This document shows, piece by piece, positions 34,623 to 45,019 of a stretch of DNA of 64,000 bases (positions within the stretch are counted from its first letter, which is position 1; the number at the start of each line of letters is the position of its first letter). The notes under the pieces were generated by a model. The model was not told the DNA's origin, searched no databases, and saw only the letters and a program-made list of their open reading frames with translations. The stretch is from contig NZ_JAAIJR010000002.1 in assembly GCF_010915725.1 (NCBI RefSeq), positions 1 through 64,000 of the forward strand, given 5' to 3'. The DNA is from Thiorhodococcus mannitoliphagus. Its GTDB lineage: Bacteria > Pseudomonadota > Gammaproteobacteria > Chromatiales > Chromatiaceae. A program made the translations under genes and the position numbers.

Positions 34623-35815
34623 CCGCCGCTGTTCGCTCGAGGAATCCCGGCAAGCGTCGGCGGGAGAACCGCGCCGCCCTGGACTATCCGTTGTTGGTGT
34701 GCGCGCTCGGACTGCTCGCCTTCGGCTTGGTGATGGTGTCCTCGGCCTCGATGTCCATTGCGGAGCGGTGTTGCGGAGACCCCTTCTTTTACACCATGCG
34801 TCACGTCATGGCGCTGACCTTGGCCCTGACGGCCGGCTTCGTGGCCTACAAGGTTCCAACGGCATGGTGGGAGCGTTATGGCTCCTGGATCTTCCTCGCG
34901 AGTATCGGCATTCTCGTCCTGGTGCTGATTCCCGGCATCGGCCGCGAGGTGAATGGCGCGATCCGCTGGATTCCGCTCGGGCCGCTGAATTTGCAGCCAT
35001 CGGAGCTGGTCAAGCTCTTTGCGATCATCTATGTGGCAAGCTACATGGTGCGTCACGCGGACAAGATGACCAGTCAGATCTCGGGCTTCATCCGGCCGAT
35101 GGTGCTCATCGGCATTGCTGCGGCGCTGATTCTCATGCAGCCGGACTTCGGGACGACGGCCGTCATGATCGCGACCGTGATGGCTTTGCTCTATCTGGGC
35201 GGCGCCAGCTTGATGCCCTTCGTTTTCCTCCTGGGCGTGATCGCAACGGGGCTAGTCGCCTTGGTCGTGCTGTCGCCCTACCGCTGGGCGCGGGTCACGG
35301 CCTTCCTCGATCCCTGGCAGGATCCTTATGCCTCCGGCTATCAGCTCAGCCAGGGGCTCATCGCCTTCGGTCGCGGTGAGTGGCTCGGCGTCGGGCTGGG
35401 CAACGGGATCCAGAAGCAATTCTTTCTTCCCGAGGCGCACACGGACTTTCTCGCTGCGGTGATCGGTGAAGAGCTTGGACTGCTTGGCATGATGCTCCTG
35501 ATCGGGGCCTTCGCCTTCGTGACCTGGCGAGCCATCTCCATCGGGATGCGCGCGGAGGCGGTCAAGCGTCCCTTCGAGTCCTACGTCGCCCAAGGAATCG
35601 GCATTTGGCTGGGACTTCAGTCCGTCGTCAATATCGGCGTCAATGTCGGCATCCTGCCCACGAAAGGCTTGACACTGCCCTTCCTGAGCTATGGCAGCAA
35701 TAGTCTGATCGTCGGCTGTATGGCGATCGCCATTCTGCTGCGGATCGACGCCTTGGTGCGTCAGCTCGAGCGCGAGGCCGGACCAAAACGGGGGCTGCGA
35801 TGGGCACGCGCATAG
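34619..35815 (+). CDS. ftsW: Septal peptidoglycan glycosyltransferase FtsW (SEDS family)
   Basis: Polytopic SEDS protein that polymerises septal glycan strands with FtsI. 398 residues with about ten transmembrane segments; signatures are LGPLNLQPSELVKL, YQLSQGLIAFGRGEWLGVGLGNG, DFLAAVIGEELGL and the C-terminal LTLPFLSYGSNSL. A 20-residue basic N-terminal tail precedes the first helix. It overlaps murD by 4 bp and murG by 16 bp. Confidence 0.96.
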   Translation: MTAAVRSRNPGKRRRENRAALDYPLLVCALGLLAFGLVMVSSASMSIAERCCGDPFFYTMRHVMALTLALTAGFVAYKVPTAWWERYGSWIFLASIGILVLVLIPGIGREVNGAIRWIPLGPLNLQPSELVKLFAIIYVASYMVRHADKMTSQISGFIRPMVLIGIAAALILMQPDFGTTAVMIATVMALLYLGGASLMPFVFLLGVIATGLVALVVLSPYRWARVTAFLDPWQDPYASGYQLSQGLIAFGRGEWLGVGLGNGIQKQFFLPEAHTDFLAAVIGEELGLLGMMLLIGAFAFVTWRAISIGMRAEAVKRPFESYVAQGIGIWLGLQSVVNIGVNVGILPTKGLTLPFLSYGSNSLIVGCMAIAILLRIDALVRQLEREAGPKRGLRWARA

Positions 35816-36924
35816 CCATCATGGCCGGCGGGACCGGCGGTCACGTCTTTCCAGCGCTCGCGGTGGCGGAGCAACTGCGCCAGCAGGGGGCGGAGGTGTT
35901 TTGGATCGGCACGCGCGCCGGGATGGAGTCGCGGTTGGTGCCGGAGCACGGCATCGACATGGAGTGGGTGAGCATTGAGGGTGTGCGTGGCAAGGGTCTG
36001 GCGCAAGTGCTCAAGGCGCCGGCCAAGCTGCTGGCTGCGCTCTCCCAGGCGCGTGGGATCTTCCGGCGTCGGCGTCCTGATCTGGTGCTCGGCATGGGGG
36101 GCTTCGTCTCGGGTCCAGGCGGCTTGGCGGCGCGCACGCTGGGTTTGCCGCTGGTGATTCACGAGCAGAACTTCGTTCCCGGCATGACGAACCAATGGCT
36201 CGCAAGGATGGCCACGCGCGTGTTCGAGGCCTTTCCCGGTAGTTTCCCGGCCGCGCGGTGTGCCGTCGTGAGCGGTAATCCGGTGCGACAAGCCATCGCG
36301 GCGCTGCCTGCTCCGGCTGAGCGTTTTGCCGCGCGAGCGGCCCCGGCGCGTTTGCTCGTGCTGGGCGGCTCTCTGGGGGCGAAGGTCTTGAACGAGATGC
36401 TTCCGCCCGCGATTGCGGCCTTATCCGCGACGCAACGTCCGCAGATTCGTCATCAGGCTGGCGAGCGCACGCTGGAGGTGGCGAAAGCGGCCTATGCAGC
36501 TGCAGGCGTGGATGCCGAGGTCATGCCCTTCATCCGCGACATGGCAGAGGCCTACGCCTGGGCGGATTTGGTGGTCTGTCGCGCCGGTGCTCTAACGGTG
36601 TCTGAGCTGGCTGCGGCCGGGGTTGGCTCCGTGCTCGTGCCCTATCCCTTCGCGGTGGACGATCACCAAGTCGGCAACGCGCGCTATCTCACGGATGTGG
36701 ATGCCGCACGTCTGGTCATTCAGCGCGATCTAACCCTGGAGGGCTTGAGGGCCCTGCTCGCCGAGTTGCTCGAGGATCGTTCGCGTCTCGTCACCATGGC
36801 CGAGGCCGCGCGGTCGCGCGCGCAGCCCGAGGCGACGGCACGAATCGCCGCTGCCTGTCTGGAGCTTGCCAAAGGCAGTGGGGCGCGTGCCAAAGAATCG
36901 CTGCAAGAGGTGCAAGACTCATGA
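35800..36924 (+). CDS. murG: UDP-N-acetylglucosamine--N-acetylmuramyl-(pentapeptide) pyrophosphoryl-undecaprenol GlcNAc transferase
   Basis: Peripheral membrane glycosyltransferase that converts lipid I to lipid II. 374 residues: N-terminal glycine loop IMAGGTGGHVFPALA, GFVSGPGGLAARTLGLPLVIHEQN, and the donor-binding SGNPVR and LVLGGSLGAKVLNE; VVCRAGALTVSELAAAG completes the GT28 signature. The gene starts inside ftsW and its stop overlaps murC (ATGA). The C-terminal 20 residues (LAKGSGARAKESLQEVQDS) are an unconserved tail. Confidence 0.96.
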   Translation: MGTRIAIMAGGTGGHVFPALAVAEQLRQQGAEVFWIGTRAGMESRLVPEHGIDMEWVSIEGVRGKGLAQVLKAPAKLLAALSQARGIFRRRRPDLVLGMGGFVSGPGGLAARTLGLPLVIHEQNFVPGMTNQWLARMATRVFEAFPGSFPAARCAVVSGNPVRQAIAALPAPAERFAARAAPARLLVLGGSLGAKVLNEMLPPAIAALSATQRPQIRHQAGERTLEVAKAAYAAAGVDAEVMPFIRDMAEAYAWADLVVCRAGALTVSELAAAGVGSVLVPYPFAVDDHQVGNARYLTDVDAARLVIQRDLTLEGLRALLAELLEDRSRLVTMAEAARSRAQPEATARIAAACLELAKGSGARAKESLQEVQDS

Positions 36925-38351
36925 GCGCGCACCGCCAACATACGGCGGCCAGGATGGGTCGGGTGCGCCGTCTGCACTTCGTCGGAATCGGCGGCGCAGG
37001 CATGAGCGGGATCGCCGAGCTGATGGCCAACCTGGACTATGAAGTTGCGGGCTCTGATCTGCGTGAGAGCAATGCGACGCGGCGTTTGCGAGACCTTGGG
37101 GTCGAGGTCTTCATCGGACATCGTGCCGATCAGGTGAGTGGTGCAGACGCCGTTGTGGTTTCGACCGCGATCGACGAATCCAACCCAGAGATCCAGGAGG
37201 CCCGTGCCTCCCGGATTCCGATCGTTCGTCGCGCCGAGATGCTCGCGGAGCTGATGCGGTTCTACTACGGCGTTGCGATCGCCGGCACGCACGGCAAGAC
37301 GACCACGACCAGTCTGGTCGCTAGCGTGCTCGCCGAGGGCGGCTTGGACCCGACCTTCGTGATCGGTGGTCAGCTCAACAGCGCGGGCGCCAATGCCAAG
37401 CTGGGGACGACCAAGTATCTGGTGGCGGAGGCCGACGAGAGCGATGCCTCCTTCCTCTACCTCCAGCCCATGATGTCGATCTTGACCAATATCGACGCAG
37501 ACCACATGGGCACTTATGAGAACGATTTCAGTCGCTTGCGCGGCTCCTTCATGGAGTTCCTTCACCACCTGCCGTTCTATGGCCTGGCGGTGCTCTGCAT
37601 CGATGATGACGAGACACGCGCCCTCGTACCTCAGGTCCCCCGTCCGGTGCGGACCTATGGTACGCGGCCCGAGGCGGATGTCCGTGCCTCCAGCATCCGC
37701 CAGGTGGGTATGCAGACCTCATTCCTGGTGCATTGCGAGGATCTCGATAAGCCGCTCCCGGTGACCCTCAATCTGCCCGGTCGTCACAATGTCTTGAACG
37801 CATTGGCTGCCGTGTGCGTTGCCTTGGAACTCGGCGTTGACGGGGAGGCCATCCGGCGCGCGCTGTCGGAATTCCAGGGAGTCGGCCGACGCTTCGTTGC
37901 GACGGAGATCACGGACGCTGCGGGGCGTCGCTTACTCGTCGTCGATGATTATGGGCACCATCCGCGCGAGCTGGCGGCGACTCTGCTGGCCGCGCGCGAG
38001 GGTTGGCCTGGACGTCGGGTCGTCCTGGTGTTTCAGCCGCATCGCTACAGCCGCACGCAAGAGCAGTTCGAGGATTTTGTCGAAATCTTGTCGACGGCGG
38101 ATGCGCTGGTGCTTTGCGAGGTCTATCCGGCGGGTGAGACCCCGATTACTGGCGCCGACGGGCGTGCCCTGAGTCGGGCCATTCGTACCCGAGGTGCGGT
38201 CGATCCAGTCTTCGCTCAGGAGCTTGAGGTCGTGCCAGGGCTGGTTGCGAATCTCGTTCAAGACGGCGACATCGTCATCGTCTCCGGGGCTGGAGACATC
38301 GGCGGGCTCGCCGCACGATTGCCGACGCTGCTGCAGGAGGGTGCCCGATGA
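36921..38351 (+). CDS. murC: UDP-N-acetylmuramate--L-alanine ligase
   Basis: First Mur ligase, adding L-alanine to UDP-MurNAc. 476 residues: RLHFVGIGGAGMSGIAELM, P-loop AIAGTHGKTTTTS, VAEADESDASFL, NIDADHMGTY and VVDDYGHHPREL, all canonical. The N-terminal extension of about 12 residues before GRVRRLHFVG is typical. A strong AGGAGGG (38335-38341) inside its 3' end precedes the small ORF that follows, whose ATG overlaps the murC stop. Confidence 0.97.
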   Translation: MSAHRQHTAARMGRVRRLHFVGIGGAGMSGIAELMANLDYEVAGSDLRESNATRRLRDLGVEVFIGHRADQVSGADAVVVSTAIDESNPEIQEARASRIPIVRRAEMLAELMRFYYGVAIAGTHGKTTTTSLVASVLAEGGLDPTFVIGGQLNSAGANAKLGTTKYLVAEADESDASFLYLQPMMSILTNIDADHMGTYENDFSRLRGSFMEFLHHLPFYGLAVLCIDDDETRALVPQVPRPVRTYGTRPEADVRASSIRQVGMQTSFLVHCEDLDKPLPVTLNLPGRHNVLNALAAVCVALELGVDGEAIRRALSEFQGVGRRFVATEITDAAGRRLLVVDDYGHHPRELAATLLAAREGWPGRRVVLVFQPHRYSRTQEQFEDFVEILSTADALVLCEVYPAGETPITGADGRALSRAIRTRGAVDPVFAQELEVVPGLVANLVQDGDIVIVSGAGDIGGLAARLPTLLQEGAR

Positions 38352-38560
38352 CCAGGCTGGTCTGCACTCATGCTGCTCGTGCGGTTGTCGAGGCATCCTT
38401 GATTCGACGCTTGTCGATGGGGTGCGGGGAGTCGCTGAGGGTCTTTAGTGGGGGCGCGACCTTGTCTGCGGCAGCGGTTCTTCAACAGCTGCGGGGCACG
38501 GCTGAGCGTCCGCAGGAGCACGCCTCCGCACAGCCTCTTGAGTCGTCTGTGAGGCGCTGA
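38348..38560 (+). CDS. Small unassigned ORF between murC and murB
   Basis: 70 codons, not recognised as any family. Its ATG overlaps the murC stop (ATGA), an AGGAGGG ribosome-binding site lies 6 bases upstream at 38335-38341, and its TGA directly precedes the murB ATG, so it fits the translational-coupling pattern of the cluster exactly. The product (MTRLVCTHAARAVVEASLIR...) has two cysteines, no signal peptide and no membrane segment; the C-terminal half is Gln/Glu/Ser-rich. It might be a real small protein, or a leader-like frame that couples murC to murB translation. Many A/T third positions make codon use a little weaker than expected for a core gene. Confidence 0.5.
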   Translation: MTRLVCTHAARAVVEASLIRRLSMGCGESLRVFSGGATLSAAAVLQQLRGTAERPQEHASAQPLESSVRR

Positions 38561-39460
38561 ATGACGACTAGCCGCGTGAAAGACCTGAGGGGCGAACTGC
38601 TGGAGCAAGTGCCTTTGTCACGCTACACCAGCTGGCGGGTAGGTGGTCCTGCGCGGCAGCTGTATCGCCCCGCGGATCTTGAGGACCTTGCCACCTTTTT
38701 GCGTCAGCTGGATACGGCTGAGCCGCTGCTCTGGATTGGCTTGGGGAGCAATCTATTGATTGGCGATGAGGGTTTTCCGGGAACCGTCATCCTGACCCAG
38801 GGTTGCCTGACGACAATGAAGCGAGTTGACAGGGGACGCGTCTATGCAGAAGCGGGAGTGAGCTGCGCGAAGCTCGCGCGATTCGCGGCCCGCCATGATT
38901 TGGTTGGCGTGGAATTCCTGGCGGGGATTCCTGGCACCTTCGGTGGAGCGCTGGCGATGAATGCCGGTGCCTGGGGCGGAGAGACTTGGCCGCACGTGCG
39001 GCGTCTGTGGACCATTGACCGCTCGGGCACCGTCCGGGAGCGGGATGCCGCCGAGTTCTCGTCGGGCTATCGCGAGGTTTCGGGGCCGGAGGGCGAATGC
39101 TTTGTTGCCGGCGAACTCGGGCTGGCTCAGGGCGACGGAGCGGCCGGCATGGCGCGGATGCGCGCGCTGCTGGACGAGCGCGCGGAGAAGCAGCCGATCG
39201 GCTTGCCGAGCTGCGGCTCCGTATTCCGAAATCCACCCGGTGACCACGCGGCTAGGCTCATCGAGTCCCTGGGGTTGAAGGGGCATCGGATCGGTGGGGC
39301 TCAGGTCTCCGAGAAACATGCCAACTTTATTATCAACACGGGTGACGCGACCGCATCGGACATCAACGCACTCATCACCCATGTCCGCGACGCCGTGGAG
39401 CGTGGCACGGGTATTCGGTTGATCCCAGAGGTCAAGCGGGTTACGGGAGAGATTTCATGA
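38561..39460 (+). CDS. murB: UDP-N-acetylenolpyruvoylglucosamine reductase
   Basis: FAD-dependent reductase that completes UDP-MurNAc. 299 residues: [50 protein letters not shown] and [19 protein letters not shown] with the catalytic serine region. The C-terminal [16 protein letters not shown] matches the short (type II) MurB form. The start follows the small ORF stop with no gap and the end overlaps ddl (ATGA). Confidence 0.96.
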   Translation: MTTSRVKDLRGELLEQVPLSRYTSWRVGGPARQLYRPADLEDLATFLRQLDTAEPLLWIGLGSNLLIGDEGFPGTVILTQGCLTTMKRVDRGRVYAEAGVSCAKLARFAARHDLVGVEFLAGIPGTFGGALAMNAGAWGGETWPHVRRLWTIDRSGTVRERDAAEFSSGYREVSGPEGECFVAGELGLAQGDGAAGMARMRALLDERAEKQPIGLPSCGSVFRNPPGDHAARLIESLGLKGHRIGGAQVSEKHANFIINTGDATASDINALITHVRDAVERGTGIRLIPEVKRVTGEIS

Positions 39461-40383
39461 CGATAGAGACGGCTGAGCAGGCGCGGAGGCTCGGCAAGGT
39501 GGCGGTGCTGCTCGGCGGTCGTGCGGCCGAGCGTGAGGTTTCGCTCAAGAGCGGCACAGCGGTGCTCGAGGCCCTGCTACGCTGTGGTGTGAGCGCTCAG
39601 CCCCTAGATCCGGCAGAGCACGGGCTCGAAACATTGATCTCGGAAGGGTTTGACCGGGCCTTTATCGTTCTGCATGGGCGAGGCGGTGAGGACGGTCAGA
39701 TTCAGGGTGCTCTCGAGACCATGGGTATCCCTTATACGGGCTCTGGGGTGATGGGGTCCGCGATCGGTATGGATAAATTCCGCACCAAGCTGGTCTGGAC
39801 CGGCGCTGGTCTGCCGACGGCGGATTCTGTTGTCTTGAAAGTGCCTGAGGATTTAGCGGCGGCTGAGGCCTTGGGCTTTCCGCTTATGATCAAACCCGTC
39901 CACGAGGGGTCGAGCATCGGCATGGCGCGGGTCGAAACGGCCGACGGGCTCGAGCAGGCTTGGCGCGCGGCCGCCGAATTCGATGCCTTGGTGCTGGCCG
40001 AGCGCTGGATTCAGGGCGCTGAGTTGACCTGTGCGGTCCTCGGGCGCGAGGCCCTGCCGATGATTCGCCTCGAGACACCAAACAGTTTCTATGACTACGA
40101 CGCCAAGTATCAGGCGGCGACGACGCGCTATCACTGCCCGAGCGGCCTTGATGAGTCGCTGGAACAGAAGCTCCGTCAACTGGCAGTCGATGCCTTCGAG
40201 GTCGTGGGTGCATCCGGTTGGGGGCGCGTCGATATGATGCTGGACGCATCCGACCGGCCGTACTTGTTGGAGGTCAACACGGTGCCTGGCATGACGGATC
40301 ACAGTCTGGTTCCTATGGCTGCGCGTGCGGCGGGCATCGACTTCGACGCCCTTGTGATGCGGATCCTAGAAACGAGCTTGTAA
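39457..40383 (+). CDS. ddl: D-alanine--D-alanine ligase
   Basis: ATP-grasp enzyme making D-Ala-D-Ala for MurF. 308 residues: [20 protein letters not shown] at the N terminus, [43 protein letters not shown], and the C-terminal [18 protein letters not shown] with the metal-binding E and N. It overlaps murB by 4 bp; ftsQ starts 2 bp after its stop. Confidence 0.96.
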   Translation: MTIETAEQARRLGKVAVLLGGRAAEREVSLKSGTAVLEALLRCGVSAQPLDPAEHGLETLISEGFDRAFIVLHGRGGEDGQIQGALETMGIPYTGSGVMGSAIGMDKFRTKLVWTGAGLPTADSVVLKVPEDLAAAEALGFPLMIKPVHEGSSIGMARVETADGLEQAWRAAAEFDALVLAERWIQGAELTCAVLGREALPMIRLETPNSFYDYDAKYQAATTRYHCPSGLDESLEQKLRQLAVDAFEVVGASGWGRVDMMLDASDRPYLLEVNTVPGMTDHSLVPMAARAAGIDFDALVMRILETSL

Positions 40384-40384
40384 C

Positions 40385-41173
40385 GTGACTGAGCGCAAGC
40401 GCAAAGAAAAGCTCGAGAAACGCGCGTTCAGCCCTGCCCGGCTGCGCGCGGTGGTTGGGGTGCTCGCCTTCTTGGCGATGGGGGCTGCACTCTGGCTTGT
40501 CGGCGAATGGGAGCCTCGACTCTTGCCCATCCGTTTGATCGAGGTGGAGGGCGAGTTGCATCATCATTCCTCCCGTCTGCTGCAAGAGCGCCTGAGCGAG
40601 CGTCTGAGTGGGGGCATCCTGACGGCAGACCTCGAGGAGCTGCAAAGCGTCGCCGAGGACCTTCCCTGGGTAGGGCGCGCGAGTCTACAGCGGGTGTGGC
40701 CGGACACGATCAAGGTGCGCGTCGAGGAGCACCGTCCCATTGCGCGCTGGAACGCCGATGGGCTTGTGACCTCCGAGGGCGTGGTTTTTCGCCCGACCGG
40801 TGGTGCCGTTCCGGCCGGGTTGCCACTGCTGGAAGGTGATGACCAGCGCGCGCCCGATGTCACATCGCGCTATCTCAAATGGCGTGACGATCTCATGCTG
40901 GTGGGCCATCTGATTCAGACCCTGTCCGTGGATCCGCGCGGTGATTGGCGCGTCGACTTAGTGATGGGGACAGAGCTGCGGCTTGGGACCGGACCTGTTG
41001 AAGAGCGCCTCGCCCGCTTCATTGCGAGCGCGCGGCAGATCGAGGCAGCCGGGCAGCCCCAAGTCGTTGACTTGCGCTACAGCAATGGCTTCTCGGTGAA
41101 ATGGACATCGCGCACGGACTCCGAGCGTCGTGCGCAAAGCGATCGCCTCGCGCGATCCGGTAATCGAGGTTGA
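40385..41173 (+). CDS. ftsQ: Cell division protein FtsQ
   Basis: Bitopic division protein of the FtsQLB complex. The start is GTG at 40385, one base after the ddl stop. 262 residues: a basic cytoplasmic tail, one transmembrane helix at about 18-40 (LRAVVGVLAFLAMGAALWLV), then the POTRA domain (LIEVEGELHHHSSRLLQERL, LPWVGRASLQRVWPDTIKVRVEEHRPIARW). The beta domain follows, ending in VDLRYSNGFSVKW. Position before ftsA supports the call. Confidence 0.94.
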   Translation: MTERKRKEKLEKRAFSPARLRAVVGVLAFLAMGAALWLVGEWEPRLLPIRLIEVEGELHHHSSRLLQERLSERLSGGILTADLEELQSVAEDLPWVGRASLQRVWPDTIKVRVEEHRPIARWNADGLVTSEGVVFRPTGGAVPAGLPLLEGDDQRAPDVTSRYLKWRDDLMLVGHLIQTLSVDPRGDWRVDLVMGTELRLGTGPVEERLARFIASARQIEAAGQPQVVDLRYSNGFSVKWTSRTDSERRAQSDRLARSGNRG

Positions 41174-41179
41174 ATTTGG

Positions 41180-42415
41180 ATGTCGCGACGAAATGACAAG
41201 AATCTGCTGGTCGGTTTGGATATCGGCACGTCGAAGATTGCCGCCCTGGTCGGCGAGCTGAAAGACGACGACCAGATCGAGATCATCGGCTTCGGCACAC
41301 ATCCTTCACGCGGGCTTAAGAAGGGCGTCGTCGTGGACATCGAGTCCACCGTCCAGTCGATCCAGCGCGCTGTAGAAGAGGCTGAGCTGATGGCTGGGTG
41401 CGAGATCCACTCGGTGCATGCAGGGATCGCGGGCAGCCATGTGCGTAGTCTCAACTCGCACGGCATCACGGCGATCAAGGAAGTCGAAGTCTCGCAGTCC
41501 GATGTCGACCGCGTCATCGACGCGGCGCGGGCCGTGGCCATCCCGGCCGACCAGAAGATCCTGCACATCCTCCCTCAGGAGTTCATCATTGACGAGCAGG
41601 AGGGGATTCGCGAGCCCATCGGCATGTGCGGTGTGCGTTTGGAGGCACGCGTCCACATGGTGACGGGGGCCGTGAGTGCGGCGCAGAACATCATCAAGTG
41701 CATCAGGCGCTGCGGCCTCGAAGTCGATGATTTGGTACTGGCCCAGCTCAGCTCAAGCTATTCGGTCCTCGGCGAGGACGAGAAAGAGCTTGGTGTCTGC
41801 GTGGTCGATATCGGTGGTGGAACCACGGATTTGGCGGTGTTTACGGACGGTGCCATTCGGCATACCGCGGTCATTCCGATCGCGGGCGACCAGGTCACCA
41901 ACGACATTGCCGTCGCGCTGCGAACGCCGACCCAGCACGCCGAGCAGATCAAGGTGAAACATGCCTGCGCGCTGACGCAGCTCGCGGCCAACGGCGACAC
42001 CATTGAGGTGCCGAGTATCGGGGATCGCCCCCCGCGCCGCCTGTCGCGTCAGACGCTGGCCGAGGTCGTCGAGCCGAGATACGAGGAGTTGCTGACGCTC
42101 CTACACAACGAACTGCGGCGCAGTGGGTTCGAGGACCTCGTTGCCGGCGGCGTCGTGCTGACCGGGGGCAGCGCCAAGATGCAGGGGCTGATCGAGCTTG
42201 CCGAAGAGGTGTTCCATATGCCGGTGAGACTGGGCGTGCCGAGTCACGTGATTGGCATGGAGGATATCGTCAATAATCCAATCCACTCAACGGGTGTGGG
42301 TTTATTGATGTATGCGCGCCAGCATCGTTTCGCGCAGCGACCTGAGCTGACTGAAAATCTGAGTTTGAAGGAAATGCTGGCGCGCTTAAAGCGCTGGTTT
42401 CAAGGGAATTTTTAA
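41180..42415 (+). CDS. ftsA: Cell division protein FtsA
   Basis: Actin-like ATPase that tethers FtsZ to the membrane. 411 residues with GLDIGTSKIAALVGE (phosphate 1), the 1C domain region, VVDIGGGTTDLAVF (phosphate 2) and VLTGGSAKMQGL. The C-terminal amphipathic membrane-targeting helix is LARLKRWFQGNF. It begins 6 bp after ftsQ. A 271-bp spacer separates it from ftsZ; it may carry an ftsZ promoter, but no clear hexamers were identified. Confidence 0.97.
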   Translation: MSRRNDKNLLVGLDIGTSKIAALVGELKDDDQIEIIGFGTHPSRGLKKGVVVDIESTVQSIQRAVEEAELMAGCEIHSVHAGIAGSHVRSLNSHGITAIKEVEVSQSDVDRVIDAARAVAIPADQKILHILPQEFIIDEQEGIREPIGMCGVRLEARVHMVTGAVSAAQNIIKCIRRCGLEVDDLVLAQLSSSYSVLGEDEKELGVCVVDIGGGTTDLAVFTDGAIRHTAVIPIAGDQVTNDIAVALRTPTQHAEQIKVKHACALTQLAANGDTIEVPSIGDRPPRRLSRQTLAEVVEPRYEELLTLLHNELRRSGFEDLVAGGVVLTGGSAKMQGLIELAEEVFHMPVRLGVPSHVIGMEDIVNNPIHSTGVGLLMYARQHRFAQRPELTENLSLKEMLARLKRWFQGNF

Positions 42416-42686
42416 ATGTAGTCAACGGCGCCTCCCATGCAAGACCTAATGGAGGGCCGATGAATCTTTTGATGCTGGAGGCGCAGTAACTGCTTCCGGT
42501 TGCCAGCAAGAGATGGGGCATCTGCTTGTGGGGTCCCATCGAAAACAGAGGTCGCTGCAAGCGGTTTCGGGTCGAGGTTGGCTGGCACCTCGGTCAAAGT
42601 CGGGGGCGGCTGCACGGATAGCCTATGCAGCCGAGGGCGTTAAGTTTTCAAGGTGGCGCACCAAGTGCGCTCGAGGAGAGAAATCA

Positions 42687-43850
42687 ATGTTCGAACTGAT
42701 GGATACCCACAGCCAGAATGCCGTTATCAAGGTCATCGGTGTCGGTGGCGGTGGCAGCAACGCGGTCAATCATATGGTCGCGTCGACCATTGAGGGCGTC
42801 GATTTCATCTGTGCCAACACGGATGCCCAGGCGCTCAAGAGCTCGAACGTCAAGACCATCCTTCAGCTGGGTGCGGGGATCACCAAAGGCCTGGGCGCTG
42901 GCGCTGATCCCGAGGTCGGTCGCAACGCCGCGGTTGAGGACAAGGATCGCATTCAGGAGGCACTGGAAGGCGCCGACATGGTCTTCATCACCGCCGGTAT
43001 GGGTGGTGGTACTGGAACCGGTGCGGCACCCGTGGTCGCGCAGGTCGCCAAGGAGCTTGGCATCTTGACCGTCGCGGTCGTGACCAAGCCCTTCCCGTTC
43101 GAGGGCGCCAAGCGTCGCCGGATCGCGGAGGAAGGCATCTCCGAGCTGGCTAATCACGTCGATTCGCTGATTACCATCCCTAACGAGAAGCTTCTTGCCG
43201 TGTTGGGCAAGGACATGAGTCTGCTCGATGCCTTCAAGGCGGCCAACGACGTGTTGTTCAACGCGACTCAGGGGATTGCGGAACTCATCACCTGCCGCGG
43301 CTTGATCAACGTCGACTTTGCCGACGTCAAGACCGTCATGTCCAACATGGGTGTCGCCATGATGGGGACAGGCTCGGCCAGTGGGGAGAATCGTGCCCGT
43401 GAAGCTGCGGAAGCCGCAATCAAAAGCCCCTTGCTCGAGGATATCGATCTTGCCGGTGCCAAGGGCATCTTGGTCAACATCACCGCCGGTCTCAGTCTTA
43501 CGATCGGTGAGTTCGACGAGGTGGGCAATACGGTTCGGGACTTCGCCGATGATGATGCGACGGTCGTCGTCGGTACTGTTGTGGACCCAGAACTCGACGA
43601 AGAGTTGCGTGTCACCGTGGTGGCGACCGGGCTTGGTGAGCGTCGTGTCTCGGTCAAACGCCCAAGCAGCGAGCCGGCGATGCGCCTGGTGAGCGGCGAC
43701 AGCGACGACAGCGCCCCGGACTATCGTGAGATGGATCGGCGGCCCGCCATCTACCGCAAGAGCGGTGCGTCGACTCCGGCTGAGTCATCCGAGGAAAGCG
43801 ACCTCGACTATCTGGATATCCCCGCATTTCTGCGTCGCCAAGCCGATTGA
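42687..43850 (+). CDS. ftsZ: Cell division protein FtsZ
   Basis: Tubulin-like GTPase forming the division ring. 387 residues from ATG 42687, which has GAGGAGAG upstream; the open frame continues 58 codons further up but without homology. [18 protein letters not shown] and the tubulin signature [10 protein letters not shown] bind GTP; the T7 loop reads [11 protein letters not shown]. An acidic linker is followed by the conserved C-terminal peptide [13 protein letters not shown], which binds FtsA and ZapD; zapD lies at 52225. Confidence 0.98.
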   Translation: MFELMDTHSQNAVIKVIGVGGGGSNAVNHMVASTIEGVDFICANTDAQALKSSNVKTILQLGAGITKGLGAGADPEVGRNAAVEDKDRIQEALEGADMVFITAGMGGGTGTGAAPVVAQVAKELGILTVAVVTKPFPFEGAKRRRIAEEGISELANHVDSLITIPNEKLLAVLGKDMSLLDAFKAANDVLFNATQGIAELITCRGLINVDFADVKTVMSNMGVAMMGTGSASGENRAREAAEAAIKSPLLEDIDLAGAKGILVNITAGLSLTIGEFDEVGNTVRDFADDDATVVVGTVVDPELDEELRVTVVATGLGERRVSVKRPSSEPAMRLVSGDSDDSAPDYREMDRRPAIYRKSGASTPAESSEESDLDYLDIPAFLRRQAD

Positions 43851-43917
43851 TGAGGGCTTTCCCTCTCCCATAGAATCTTTTAAAAACAAGGAGATCGTGC
43901 TTGATTTAAAGTAAAGC

Positions 43918-43946
43918 TTGAAAAAATTTCGGGAAAACCCTAGGCT
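43918..43946 (+). promoter_or_regulatory. Possible lpxC promoter
   Basis: TTGAAA (43918-43923) lies 17 bp from TAGGCT (43941-43946) in the AT-rich 257-bp spacer between ftsZ and lpxC. The -35 is good and the -10 poor. A short GAGGG/CCCTC hairpin just after the ftsZ stop (about 43854-43867) could weakly terminate upstream transcription. Confidence 0.35.
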
Positions 43947-44107
43947 ATCACTGTCGCGCGGCGTCACTGTAGCGCGCAGCACGCGTGCAACAGATGATGA
44001 TCGCCTGTCCTGGCTCAGCATGATTCGGCCGTGACGGCGGCAGATGTTGATTCAGCAGGCTGATATTCCAAATTCAGCCGCCAGGGATTGCTAGGGGGTC
44101 CCGACCG

Positions 44108-45019
44108 ATGCTCAAGCAGCGTACCTTGAAGAATGTGATCCGGGCCACCGGTGTGGGCTTGCATACGGGCGAGAAGGTCGAGATGACGCTTCGCCCAGCG
44201 GCACCTGATACCGGGATCCGGTTTCGTCGCCTCGACTTGGACGCAGCGGTTGAGGTCAAGGCTACGCCTTTCACTGTGGGTGATACGCGACTCTCGACCA
44301 CGCTCATTGAGAATGGCGTGAGGATATCCACGGTCGAGCATCTCTTGGCGGCCTTCGCTGGGCTTGGTATCGACAATGCCTATGTCGATCTGAGTGCGGC
44401 GGAAGTGCCCATCATGGACGGTAGCGCCGCGCCCTTCGTCTTTCTCTTGCAGTCAGCGGGCGTGGAAGAGCAAAGTCAGGCGAAACGCTTTATTCGTATC
44501 AAGCGTCCGATCGAGGTGCGTGATGGGGATAAGATCGCGAGATTTGCACCTTATGACGGCTTTAAGGTGGCATTCGCGATCGATTTCGATCATCCTGCGT
44601 TCAGCTCGGAGACCAATCAGGCGCAAATCGACTTTTCAACCGCGTCCTTCGTGCGCGAGCTGAGTCGGGCGCGAACCTTTGGCTTTTTGCGCGAAATCGA
44701 GGCGCTCCGCCAGCAGAATCTAGCGCTTGGCGGAAGCTTGGACAACGCCGTTGTCGTCGACGAATACCGGGTTTTGAACGAAGAAGGGCTCAGGTACGAG
44801 GACGAGTTCGTCAGGCACAAGATCTTGGATGCGATCGGTGATCTCTATTTGCTAGGCCATACGCTGATCGGGTCCTTCTATGGGTACAAGTCCGGGCACG
44901 CCCTGAACAATGAGTTGCTACGGCAACTGGCGTTGGAAGCGTCGGCGTGGGAAGAAGTGGTTTACGAGGATTCTTCTGCGGCGCCGATTTGCTACGCTCA
45001 GCCTGTGCCTGCAATCTAG
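44108..45019 (+). CDS. lpxC: UDP-3-O-acyl-N-acetylglucosamine deacetylase
   Basis: Zinc deacetylase, committed step of lipid A synthesis. 303 residues: [20 protein letters not shown], the [10 protein letters not shown] zinc histidine motif, [13 protein letters not shown], and [12 protein letters not shown] with further zinc ligands; the active-site [10 protein letters not shown] lies near the C terminus. ATG 44108 follows AGGGGG. The stop overlaps the convergent dciA stop by 4 bp. Confidence 0.97.
   Translation: MLKQRTLKNVIRATGVGLHTGEKVEMTLRPAAPDTGIRFRRLDLDAAVEVKATPFTVGDTRLSTTLIENGVRISTVEHLLAAFAGLGIDNAYVDLSAAEVPIMDGSAAPFVFLLQSAGVEEQSQAKRFIRIKRPIEVRDGDKIARFAPYDGFKVAFAIDFDHPAFSSETNQAQIDFSTASFVRELSRARTFGFLREIEALRQQNLALGGSLDNAVVVDEYRVLNEEGLRYEDEFVRHKILDAIGDLYLLGHTLIGSFYGYKSGHALNNELLRQLALEASAWEEVVYEDSSAAPICYAQPVPAI

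Noticed and set aside
42513-42686. 58-codon N-terminal extension of FtsZ
   Set aside because: Not conserved in FtsZ; GAGGAGAG precedes the ATG at 42687 where homology starts.
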